Of a stretch of 64,000 bases of DNA, positions 1 through 6,676 are shown one piece after another. This stretch comes from an uncultured Sphingomonadales bacterium. GTDB lineage: Bacteria; Pseudomonadota; Alphaproteobacteria; Sphingomonadales; Sphingomonadaceae. The notes under the pieces are model-generated. The model had not been told where the DNA came from. It searched no databases and worked only from the letters and a program-made list of their open reading frames with translations. Location of the stretch: positions 124,001 through 188,000 of the forward strand of contig CAILBC010000020.1 of assembly GCA_903832325.1 (NCBI GenBank), given 5' to 3'. The translations under genes were made by a program, and so were the position numbers. Position 1 is the stretch's first letter. Every line of letters begins with the position of its first letter.

Positions 1-714
1 GCGCAGCAATTCCTGCAGCGCCTCGCGCTTGTTGCGCGCGGGCACGCGCAGTTTGAACTGGGCGATGTTGATGTTGGCGCTGGCCGGCCGTGCGACCTCG
101 ATATATTTGGGGTTCGACAGGAACTTGTCGGCCAGCTTTTTGATCGGCGGCGGCATCGTTGCCGAAAACAGCAGCGTCTGCCGCGTGGTCGGCAGCTTGG
201 CACAGATCGATTCGATATCGGGGATGAAGCCCATGTCGAGCATGCGGTCGGCTTCATCGATTACCAGCAGTTCGCACCCGGTCAGCAGGATCTTGCCGCG
301 CTCGAACAAATCCATCAGCCGGCCGGGCGTGGCGATCAGCACATCGACGCCATCCGACAGCGCCTTGACCTGGTCACCCATCTGCACCCCGCCGATCAGC
401 AGCGCCATGCGCAGATCGTGGTTCTTGCCATATTTCTCGAAATTTTCGGCGACTTGCGCGGCCAGTTCGCGCGTCGGTTCCAGAATCAGCGACCGCGGCA
501 TCAGCGCGCGGCGCCGGCCATGCGCCAGAATATCGATCATCGGCAGGACAAAGCCCGCGGTCTTGCCCGTGCCGGTCTGCGCGATGCCGATGATATCGCG
601 CATCATCAGCACCGAAGGGATGGCCTGGGCCTGGATCGGGGTCGGCTCGTCATAGCCGGCATCAAGCACCGACTGGAGCAGTTCGTCTGACAGGCCGAGG
701 TCGGCAAATTTCAT
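1..714 (-). CDS. DEAD-box ATP-dependent RNA helicase, 3' part cut off by the window edge
   Basis: About 238 N-terminal residues of an RNA helicase are visible; the rest lies beyond the left edge. Superfamily 2 motifs appear in order: Q motif PTPIQ (residues 25-29), Walker A AQTGTGKT (45-52), TRELA (82-86 region), DEAD (153-156) and SAT (184-186), ending in the linker before the second RecA-like domain. The layout resembles the RhlE/CsdA group, which unwinds structured RNA during ribosome assembly or cold adaptation. The ATG at 714 gives the usual compact N-terminus just before the Q motif. The exact subgroup cannot be assigned without the missing C-terminal domain and tail. Confidence 0.92.
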   Translation of the reverse strand, partial: MKFADLGLSDELLQSVLDAGYDEPTPIQAQAIPSVLMMRDIIGIAQTGTGKTAGFVLPMIDILAHGRRRALMPRSLILEPTRELAAQVAENFEKYGKNHDLRMALLIGGVQMGDQVKALSDGVDVLIATPGRLMDLFERGKILLTGCELLVIDEADRMLDMGFIPDIESICAKLPTTRQTLLFSATMPPPIKKLADKFLSNPKYIEVARPASANINIAQFKLRVPARNKREALQELLR

Positions 715-1088
715 GAGAAAACGGATATCCTGTAACGCAAGAGCATGGATTTCGGACAGACCCACCGCTGGCCCCGATCCGTGAAAACCAGAGGCCGGCG
801 GAGGATCAGGGCAGTGGCACGAGCGGGGCACGGGCACGGTAGAGGCACAGGCCGGTTCCGCAAAGCGCAACCGGCATGATCCGTGACCATACCGTCGTGG
901 CGGGAAACCACGACCCGGGCCCTGCCGCAAACTTGCCCGCGCTTTGCCGATTATCCCGCCAAAGTCAAGAAATGCCGCTGCCCGCAATACCGTGGTAACC
1001 ACAAGGGCGCGTCCGGCTTCACCCGGGCTGCTCCAGTTCCCGGCAGTCAGTTCCCGGCTCTCGGTTCCCGGCTCTCAGTTCCCGGCAT
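715..1088. other. Intergenic stretch between helicase and exported protein
   Basis: This 374-base stretch separates two minus-strand genes. I see no convincing gene: the ORFs crossing it have no ribosome site and low-complexity Arg/Pro/Ser composition typical of frame shadows. The only structure I find is the 14-bp tandem repeat at its right end, described separately. The helicase promoter should lie in the left part, but I cannot place it with confidence. Confidence 0.5.
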
Positions 1089-1100
1089 TCAGTTCATCGG
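1034..1100. repeat. 14-bp tandem repeat, four units plus a partial fifth
   Basis: Units at 1034-1047, 1048-1061, 1062-1075 and 1076-1089 follow the pattern cagttcccggctct with one to three changes; a partial copy continues to about 1100. The array runs into the stop codon (1089-1091) and last codons of the minus-strand exported protein, so the repeat may have extended or replaced the original 3' end of that gene. Confidence 0.85.
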
Positions 1101-1634
1101 CACCAGCTCATGCACGGCGGCAATCAGGCAGGTGGCACCCGCGCGCGAATGGATCGCATCGCGCGCCGCGCACAGCTGACCATCGGGCGTGGGGGTAACA
1201 TAAAATCCCAGATAGAAATCGCGCGCATTGCAATTGCGCGCCAGATCCGCGCCAACCAGCCGGCGGTCGCGCATGAACAGCAGCAGCCGGTTGGCCGCCA
1301 GCGGCTGCACCCCGGCAATCGCCGCAACCGGCACGCACGGCGCCATGCGCCGTTGGCGCAGCCGTTCGGGCAAAGGCGGCGGCCCGGGCGGCGGCAATTC
1401 GCGCACCGGCCCGGCCAGCCCGGGGGTTATGCGGATGATCACCCGCTGTTCGATCCGCACCTGGTTCCAGGTGTCATTGCCCGGATTGCGCGCGGGGGCA
1501 CCACCGTTTGATAGCGTCGCCGGCACGAACAGCGCGCCAAGACCGATCGCCGCGACCGGGGCCATGGCCAGGGCCACCCCCGCCACCGCAATCGCCAGGG
1601 CGCGCCGCGAAGTCACAAGGCCCCACCGGCGCAT
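1089..1634 (-). CDS. Exported or membrane-anchored hypothetical protein
   Basis: A 181-residue protein I do not recognise. Residues about 10-38 form an Arg-flanked hydrophobic segment (signal peptide or anchor). A proline-rich stretch with PPPGPPPLP follows at about 81-89. The C-terminal half has four cysteines (in APCVP, RNCNA, QLCAA and TCLIA), compatible with disulfides in the periplasm. Codon use matches real genes of this region, and no better frame exists on either strand. The 3' end is embedded in the 14-bp tandem repeat. Confidence 0.6.
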   Translation of the reverse strand: MRRWGLVTSRRALAIAVAGVALAMAPVAAIGLGALFVPATLSNGGAPARNPGNDTWNQVRIEQRVIIRITPGLAGPVRELPPPGPPPLPERLRQRRMAPCVPVAAIAGVQPLAANRLLLFMRDRRLVGADLARNCNARDFYLGFYVTPTPDGQLCAARDAIHSRAGATCLIAAVHELVPMN

Positions 1635-1855
1635 CTGCGCGCACGCGGCCGCTTCACCTGCATTGGACCCGACAGGGTGCTGCCCGTATCAATCCCGAAT
1701 GTATCAATACCACTTCCCATTTGCGCCACAGGTCAATCGGCCGCGCCAAGACCCCGTACCGCGTCCTATCCCATGCGACGATTGAATGACCGCTTAACCC
1801 GGGTGCAAGCAAAAATAAATTGCCGATGCCCGGGCGCGGGATTAGCCATCGGGGC

Positions 1856-3322
1856 ATGACCCACCCCCACCCCGTCGTTGACACCATCGCCACCCGCCCC
1901 GGCCCTGCAGACGCAGCCTTTTTGGACGCCGCGCTGGCGCTGCTGGGCCCCAAAGGGCTGTCCACCGATCCCGATTTGCTGAGCCCGTGGCTGACCGACT
2001 GGCGCGGCCGCTATACCGGGCGCGCGCTGGGGCTGGCGACGCCTGCCAACACCGCCGAAACCGCCGCGCTGGTGCGGCTTTGCGCCGAACATGGCGTGCC
2101 GATCGTGCCGCAGGGTGGCAACAGCGGCATGTGCGGCGGCGCCACGCCCGATACGAGCGGCCGCGCGCTGCTGATCAACACCCGCCGCATGGATGCGATC
2201 CGCCGCATCGACCGCGCCGGCCGCCAGGTCGAATGCGAAGCCGGGGTGATCCTGCAAACGCTGCACGAAGCGGTCGAACGCGAAAGTCTGCGCTTTCCGC
2301 TCACGCTCGGGGGCAAAGGGTCGGCCACGGTTGGCGGGCTGATTTCCACCAATGCCGGCGGAACGCAGGTGCTGCGCCACGGATCGATGCGCGCGCAAGT
2401 GCTGGGGCTGGAGGCGGTGCTGGCCGACGGATCGGTGTTCAACCAACTGGTTCCGCTGAAAAAGGACAATCGCGGGTTTGACCTGAAACAGCTGCTGATC
2501 GGTTCCGAAGGCACGCTGGGCATCATTACCGCGGCCACCTTGCGGCTGGAACCGGCGGTGGCCGCGCGCGCCGTGCTGTGGGCCGGCGTGCCCTCGATCC
2601 AGGCCGCGCGCACGCTGCTGCTCCACGCGCAGGACAAGGCGGGCGCCGCGCTCGAAGGGTTCGAGGTCATGCCCGATCACGCACTGGCGGCGGTGCTGGC
2701 CTATCTTCCCACGGCGCGCGCGCCGCTTGAAGGCAGGCATGACTGGCACGTGCTGATCGAGCTGGTGGCCGATGCGTCCGGCGCCGAGGCGCTGCCCGAC
2801 CTGGCCGAGGGGCTGCTGGTCAGCGCGTTCGAGGCGGGCCTGGTGGCCGATGCCACGATCGCCGCCAACGAGGCCCAGGCCGAAGCATTCTGGTGGCTGC
2901 GCGATTCGGTGGCGCCGGCCGAACGCGCCCAGGGCCCCGCGATGCAGCATGACATCAGCGTGCCGGTCGATCGCATGGCCGATTTCATCGATTTTGCCGC
3001 GCCGCTGTTCGAGCGCGATTTTCCCGGAACAACCGCCGTCGGCTTTGGCCACCTGGGCGATGGCAATATCCATTTCCACATCCTGGCCCCCAAAGGTACC
3101 GAATCCGGCGCCTGGGAAGCCAGCGAGGGCAAGGCGATCAGCCGCCAGGTGCACGATCTGGTTACGCAATGGGGCGGATCGATCTCGGCCGAACACGGCA
3201 TTGGCCAATTGAAGCGCGATGAGCTGGAACGGCTGGCCGATCCCACCGCACTGCACATGCTGCGCGCGGTAAAGGCCGCGCTCGATCCGCAGGGGCTGCT
3301 CAATCCCGGCAAGCTGGTGTGA
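1856..3322 (+). CDS. FAD-linked oxidase of the D-2-hydroxyglutarate / D-lactate dehydrogenase (GlcD) family
   Basis: A 488-residue flavoenzyme of the VAO/PCMH fold. The FAD pyrophosphate loop PQGGNSGMCGG is at residues 85-95, followed by the TVGGLISTNAGG and GSEGTLGIIT segments of the FAD domain. The C-terminal substrate domain carries GHLGDGNIHFH, the metal/active-site histidine motif of this family, and ends AEHGIG...LNPGKLV. Members oxidise a D-2-hydroxyacid (glycolate, D-lactate, D-2-hydroxyglutarate) to the 2-oxoacid, passing electrons to ETF or quinone. The C-terminal layout fits the D2HGDH-like subgroup, but the substrate cannot be fixed from sequence. The ATG at 1856 is preferred over an in-frame ATG 36 bases upstream because it gives the family-length N-terminus. 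Confidence 0.9.
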   Translation: MTHPHPVVDTIATRPGPADAAFLDAALALLGPKGLSTDPDLLSPWLTDWRGRYTGRALGLATPANTAETAALVRLCAEHGVPIVPQGGNSGMCGGATPDTSGRALLINTRRMDAIRRIDRAGRQVECEAGVILQTLHEAVERESLRFPLTLGGKGSATVGGLISTNAGGTQVLRHGSMRAQVLGLEAVLADGSVFNQLVPLKKDNRGFDLKQLLIGSEGTLGIITAATLRLEPAVAARAVLWAGVPSIQAARTLLLHAQDKAGAALEGFEVMPDHALAAVLAYLPTARAPLEGRHDWHVLIELVADASGAEALPDLAEGLLVSAFEAGLVADATIAANEAQAEAFWWLRDSVAPAERAQGPAMQHDISVPVDRMADFIDFAAPLFERDFPGTTAVGFGHLGDGNIHFHILAPKGTESGAWEASEGKAISRQVHDLVTQWGGSISAEHGIGQLKRDELERLADPTALHMLRAVKAALDPQGLLNPGKLV

Positions 3323-3467
3323 ACGGCTGATCGTTGCGGCAGGGTTTTTTGCGCCGATGTGACACGCGTGTTGCAGGTGGCCTTGCGCGGCCTTCGCGCG
3401 TCCCCTAAACGCCGCGCTTCCGCCGGGGGGTGCTTGCGCCTCGGCCGCGTTTGACGGAGAGTGACCG

Positions 3468-4247
3468 ATGGCCAGCGCGCCTGCCAACCTGCCCCTGTTT
3501 TACAACGACCTCGTTCCGCTCAACACGCGCGATCACGCCACCTGGCGCGCGCGCAATGTCGACAAGGCGCCGTGGCTGGTCAACCAGCACGCCGTGCCGC
3601 TGACGGTCGAAGAATTTCCGCAGGCCGGTCGTCATTTCCCGATCGTCTTTGCCAGCGGCGAAAACACTGTTCCGCTGGCGCTGATGGGCCTGAACGAAGC
3701 GGTCAACGTGTTTGTCGAAGATGACGGCACGGTAATCAACAATGTCTATCTGCCCGCCTATGCACGCCGCTATCCGTTCATGCTGGCCAAGCTGCAGCCA
3801 ACATCGGAAGAGCTGTCGTTGTGCTTTGACCCGACATCGGGCCTGATCGGCGATTTCGCCGAAGGCCAGCCGCTGTTCGATGGTGACCAGCCTTCGGCCA
3901 CCACGACCGGCGCGTTGCAGTTCTGCGAACAGTTCGAACAGGCCGGCCAGCGCACGCAGGCCTTTGTCGACGAGCTGAAAAAGCACGAGCTGCTGATGGA
4001 AGGCGAAGTGTCGATCCAGGGCCCCGAAGGCGGCCAGCCGTTCGTCTATCGCGGGTTCCAGATGGTCGATCAGGAAAAGCTGCGCAACGTGCGCGGCGAT
4101 GTCCTGCGCGGCTGGGCGCAAAGCGGGCTGCTGCCGCTGCTTTATGCCCACATCTTCTCGCTGGAACTGATCAGCACGGTGTTTGCGATGCAGGCCCAGC
4201 AGGGCAAGGGCCCCCAGGCACCCACGCCGCCCCTGCCCGCGTTCTGA
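3468..4247 (+). CDS. SapC family protein
   Basis: A 259-residue protein matching the SapC family, named after a gene next to Campylobacter S-layer loci and common in Alphaproteobacteria, where its role is unclear. Family hallmarks are the N-terminal PLFYNDLVPLN region, the central HFPIVFASGENTVPLALMGL block and the NVYLPAYARRYPFML segment. A good ribosome site (ggagag) lies 7 bases before the ATG. No signal peptide or membrane segment is visible, so the protein is probably cytoplasmic. It stands alone and is closed by a strong terminator. Confidence 0.88.
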   Translation: MASAPANLPLFYNDLVPLNTRDHATWRARNVDKAPWLVNQHAVPLTVEEFPQAGRHFPIVFASGENTVPLALMGLNEAVNVFVEDDGTVINNVYLPAYARRYPFMLAKLQPTSEELSLCFDPTSGLIGDFAEGQPLFDGDQPSATTTGALQFCEQFEQAGQRTQAFVDELKKHELLMEGEVSIQGPEGGQPFVYRGFQMVDQEKLRNVRGDVLRGWAQSGLLPLLYAHIFSLELISTVFAMQAQQGKGPQAPTPPLPAF

Positions 4248-4268
4248 TCTGAACCCTGTCACAGGAAA

Positions 4269-4300
4269 GGGGCCGCCGACCCGTTCGGCGGCCCCTTTTT
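4269..4300 (+). terminator. Rho-independent terminator of the SapC gene
   Basis: An 11-bp GC-rich stem (4269-4279 with 4285-4295), a 5-base loop and a run of five T at 4296-4300, starting 21 bases after the SapC stop codon. Confidence 0.9.
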
Positions 4301-4369
4301 CTGTGCCTGTGCCCGGCAATACTTGCTGCAGCCTGAACGCAAGGTTTTGCGGTATTCACGCAATACATC

Positions 4370-4397
4370 TTGCGTCCTCTCGCGCATTTGCTATCAT
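4370..4397 (+). promoter_or_regulatory. Putative sigma-70 promoter of the small RNA
   Basis: A -35-like TTGCGT (4370-4375), a 16-base spacer and a -10-like TATCAT (4392-4397), followed 6-7 bases later by the GGGG where the structured RNA begins. Confidence 0.5.
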
Positions 4398-4403
4398 TCA
4401 GGG

Positions 4404-4507
4404 GTTGCGCCGGTGCTCCCCTCATGGCCCGGTGTGACTGGTGCGCCTTCTGGTGCACCTCCTCCCTGAACCTTGGCCACCTGGAGCGTGTCTCCAGGTG
4501 GTTTTTT
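4404..4507 (+). ncRNA. Putative trans-acting small RNA with anti-Shine-Dalgarno motifs (alpha-proteobacterial MmgR/suhB-like)
   Basis: About 104 nt between the convergent SapC and amidohydrolase genes, with no ORF of its own. It shows three ordered hairpins: a short gccgg/ccggt stem exposing CUCCCCUC in its loop, an 8-bp stem at 4440-4459 (ggtgcgcc/ggtgcacc), and a 10-bp terminator stem (4477-4486 with 4492-4501) followed by six T. Between the last two lies unpaired CUCCUCCCU, complementary to ribosome binding sites. Two exposed CU-rich anti-SD segments plus an intrinsic terminator is the design of alphaproteobacterial sRNAs such as MmgR and the CcsR group. Family membership is my inference and was not searched. 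Confidence 0.6.
4477..4507 (+). terminator. Intrinsic terminator of the small RNA
   Basis: Perfect 10-bp stem ccacctggag/ctccaggtgg with a 5-base loop, then six T at 4502-4507. Confidence 0.85.
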
Positions 4508-4568
4508 GTTGGCGCGGTTTTTTGTTGGTGCGTTTTTTATCGGCGAGGTTCGACCCGCCGGCGCGCGG

Positions 4569-5588
4569 TCATTCCGCCGCGGCGCGCCAGTGCAGCCGGT
4601 TGCGCCCCAGCCCGGCCACGTGGTCGGCCAGATTGCGCACGATGCCCGACAGCAGCGCCACCATCGAATCAAACCCCGGCCCGGGTTCCGCCATCGCCGC
4701 ATCGAGATAGGCGGTGCGATCGATTTCAATCTGCACCGCATGAATGCCGGCACTGCGCCGCGCATGGCGATCGAGCACGAAACCACCGGCATAGGGCCGG
4801 TTGTGCGCCACCGGCCGCGCCGCCGCCGCCAGATGGGCAAACAGCGCGGCAATCACTTCGCCATCGCAGGCCGTGCCAAACCTGTCACCAATCACGAATT
4901 GCGGCGCCGGCCCGCCATTGCCCGGCAAAGGCGGCATCGAATGCAGATCGATCAGCAGCGCCGCGCCCCATTGGCGCTGCACCCCGTCGATCAGCGATTC
5001 GAGCGTGGCGTGATAGGGCTCATGAATCGTGCCGATCCGCCGGCCCAATTCGTCAAAGTGCAGCCGCTGGCGCCACAATTCGCCCACCCCGGGCAGCCGG
5101 CGCGGCACCAGCCCCAGCCCGCTGCGCGCGCGATAGCCCGAATGGCCCGCCGCCAGCACCACGCCATGGCGCGTGGCGGTCTTGTGCGGCGCATGGTGCC
5201 CCGCCGGGCGCGGCGCATCGGCCAGCATGTCCCAGTCGATATCTTCCACCGCACGGTTCAGATCGATCATCGCGCGCGGCGCATCGGCAACGAGAAAGGT
5301 CGCCCCGGTTTCGCGCGCCACCGCCTCGACCAGCCGATCGACCAGCCGGTCCTCCAGCCGCAGCAGCACATGATCGGGTGCGCGCAGCGCCGCCAGCACT
5401 TCGCCCGGATAGCTCCGCCCGGCATGGGGCGCGGCCAGCACCACGGGAATCGAGGCCGGATCGGGCGCCGCACCATGAAACGCCGCCACCCCGGGCAGGC
5501 CGGGAATCGCCCCGCCACGCACCACGCGGGCGTTCTGCAAGGCGTTGTGCCCATGCGAATCATTGGCAAGATCGCGCGTGACTGACAT
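4569..5588 (-). CDS. N-formylglutamate amidohydrolase family protein
   Basis: A 339-residue protein of the N-formylglutamate amidohydrolase (HutG-type) family, which releases formate and glutamate in the last step of one histidine-degradation route. Supporting motifs are PHAGRSYP (residues 54-61), HRTA-type positions replaced by HKTATRHG, DLHSMPP in the central part and the ending QIEIDRTAYLD. No other hut gene is nearby, so it may act on another N-acyl amino acid. The ATG at 5588 is chosen; a longer TTG-started form to 5624 exists and has an AAGG upstream, so the start is not certain. Confidence 0.85.
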   Translation of the reverse strand: MSVTRDLANDSHGHNALQNARVVRGGAIPGLPGVAAFHGAAPDPASIPVVLAAPHAGRSYPGEVLAALRAPDHVLLRLEDRLVDRLVEAVARETGATFLVADAPRAMIDLNRAVEDIDWDMLADAPRPAGHHAPHKTATRHGVVLAAGHSGYRARSGLGLVPRRLPGVGELWRQRLHFDELGRRIGTIHEPYHATLESLIDGVQRQWGAALLIDLHSMPPLPGNGGPAPQFVIGDRFGTACDGEVIAALFAHLAAAARPVAHNRPYAGGFVLDRHARRSAGIHAVQIEIDRTAYLDAAMAEPGPGFDSMVALLSGIVRNLADHVAGLGRNRLHWRAAAE

Positions 5589-5670
5589 CTGGCACAGGCT
5601 GCAACCGAACGGCGGTCGTGTCAAAGTGACCTTGCGCGCTTTCAGGGCAAGATTTTTAACCCGGCGGCGC

Positions 5671-5676
5671 TATAAT
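5671..5676 (+). promoter_or_regulatory. Consensus -10 element upstream of cpdR
   Basis: A perfect TATAAT sits 184 bases before the cpdR start and just before the 12-bp tandem repeat. No good -35 lies at 16-18 bases, so an extended or activated promoter is possible. The repeat units carry TTGACG, itself -35-like. Confidence 0.4.
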
Positions 5677-5700
5677 CGCGGCAACCGGCCCAAGGACCGC

Positions 5701-5772
5701 AGTGTTGACGGCAGTGTTGACGGCAGTGTTGACGGCAGTGTTGGCGGCAGCATTGACGGTGGCAATGGCGGT
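5701..5772 (+). repeat. 12-bp tandem repeat in the cpdR leader
   Basis: Three identical units agtgttgacggc (5701-5712, 5713-5724, 5725-5736) are followed by increasingly diverged units at 5737-5748, 5749-5760 and 5761-5772. Read in the cpdR frame from GTG 5702 the array encodes repeated Leu-Thr-Ala-Val and merges without a stop into cpdR. Confidence 0.9.
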
Positions 5773-5854
5773 TGCGCTCGCTGTTTCCGGGCCCGTTACC
5801 GAATCCCCCATCGGCCCGCACAGGGCCGCAGGGCTTGCAACAAAGAAGGTTATC

Positions 5855-6244
5855 ATGATCCGCATCCTGCTCGCCGAAGACGATGATGCCATGCGCACCT
5901 ACCTGGCGCGCGCGCTGGAAAACGCGGGATTTGATGTGGTTGCGGTTGATCGGGGCACGGCCGCCGTGCCCTTGCTGGAATCGCAGCGATTCGATCTGCT
6001 GCTGTCGGACATCGTGATGCCCGAAATGGACGGAATCGAACTGGCGCAGCGCTGCGCCGATATCAGCCCGGCCACAAAAGTGATGTTCATCACCGGCTTT
6101 GCCGCCGTTACGCTGAAGGCCAACCGCGAGGCGCCGCAGGCCCGCGTGCTGTCCAAGCCGTTTCACCTGAAGGATCTGGTGCTCGAAGTCGAACGCCTAT
6201 TCATCGATCACCCGCTGGCAGGCAGCAGCCGCCCCCCGATCTGA
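5855..6244 (+). CDS. cpdR: Single-domain response regulator, CpdR-like
   Basis: A 129-residue stand-alone receiver domain. The acidic pair is D9/D10, the phospho-acceptor is D52 in LLSDIVMPEMDG, followed by the conserved FITGFAAVTL and LSKPFHL segments. This matches Caulobacter CpdR, which is phosphorylated through CckA-ChpT and, when unphosphorylated, targets ClpXP to CtrA and other substrates. A good ribosome site (aagaagg) precedes the ATG by 5 bases. The reading frame is open upstream for 51 more codons through a hydrophobic, repeat-encoded stretch. The C-terminal extension beyond the receiver is about 10 residues. cckA is in this same window, at 22883-25327. Confidence 0.88.
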   Translation: MIRILLAEDDDAMRTYLARALENAGFDVVAVDRGTAAVPLLESQRFDLLLSDIVMPEMDGIELAQRCADISPATKVMFITGFAAVTLKANREAPQARVLSKPFHLKDLVLEVERLFIDHPLAGSSRPPI

Positions 6245-6361
6245 AGCGGCGCCAATCTGAACCGGAAGGGATCGCGCGAAACACTCTTGCAGTCCCGGCA
6301 AAGCGTGGCTAAAGCGCCGGTCCCGGCTGGCGCAAGCTGCCGGATGATTGCCGATGGTGCC

Positions 6362-6436
6362 GGGCGTATAGCTCAGTGGTAGAGCACTATGTTGACATCG
6401 TAGGGGTCGCAAGTTCAATCCTTGCTACGCCCACCA
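6362..6436 (+). tRNA. tRNA-Val(GAC)
   Basis: A complete 75-nt tRNA with encoded CCA. The acceptor stem is gggcgta/tacgccc, the D arm contains agctcagtggtagagc, the anticodon stem ctatg/cgtag holds loop ttgacat with anticodon GAC at 6394-6396, and the T loop is ttcaatc. It reads valine codon GTC (and GTT). Confidence 0.96.
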
Positions 6437-6449
6437 TCGGGACAAAAGA

Positions 6450-6490
6450 CCCGCCGGCCCCGGTTTGAAACGGGGCGCGGCGGGTTTTTT
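6450..6490 (+). terminator. Terminator after tRNA-Val
   Basis: Long GC-rich stem cccgcc...ccccg/cggggc...ggcggg with loop tttgaaa, ending in six T at 6485-6490. Confidence 0.85.
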
Positions 6491-6563
6491 CTTGCCCGCC
6501 TGCGCCAGAGGCACGCGCCGCACTGCGGCCTTTCACTCAGCATTGTCCCGCGCCGCAACCAAA

Positions 6564-6603
6564 CTGTCATCCCTGATTATATTCTGTAACATCAATCTGT
6601 AAC
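6564..6603 (+). promoter_or_regulatory. Pho-box-like direct repeats before the TonB receptor
   Basis: CTGTCAT (6564), CTGATTA (6573), CTGTAAC (6584) and CTGTAAC (6597). The pair at 6573 and 6584 has the 11-base periodicity and TATT spacer of a PhoB box. This suggests phosphate-starvation control of the downstream receptor; the spacing of the outer units is irregular (9 and 13 bases). Confidence 0.4.
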
Positions 6604-6676
6604 GGGCGTTCCCAGCAACTCGCCGGCCGCAGCGCACCATTGCCGCGTGGACCGGACAGACCACAGGGGAATGATC

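Noticed and set aside
1766..3487. 573-residue minus-strand open frame
   Set aside because: Opposite the FAD oxidase with repetitive Arg/Gln/His composition and no motifs; a shadow.
5701..5772. CRISPR-like array at the cpdR leader
   Set aside because: Units are 12 bp with no spacers; a plain tandem repeat.
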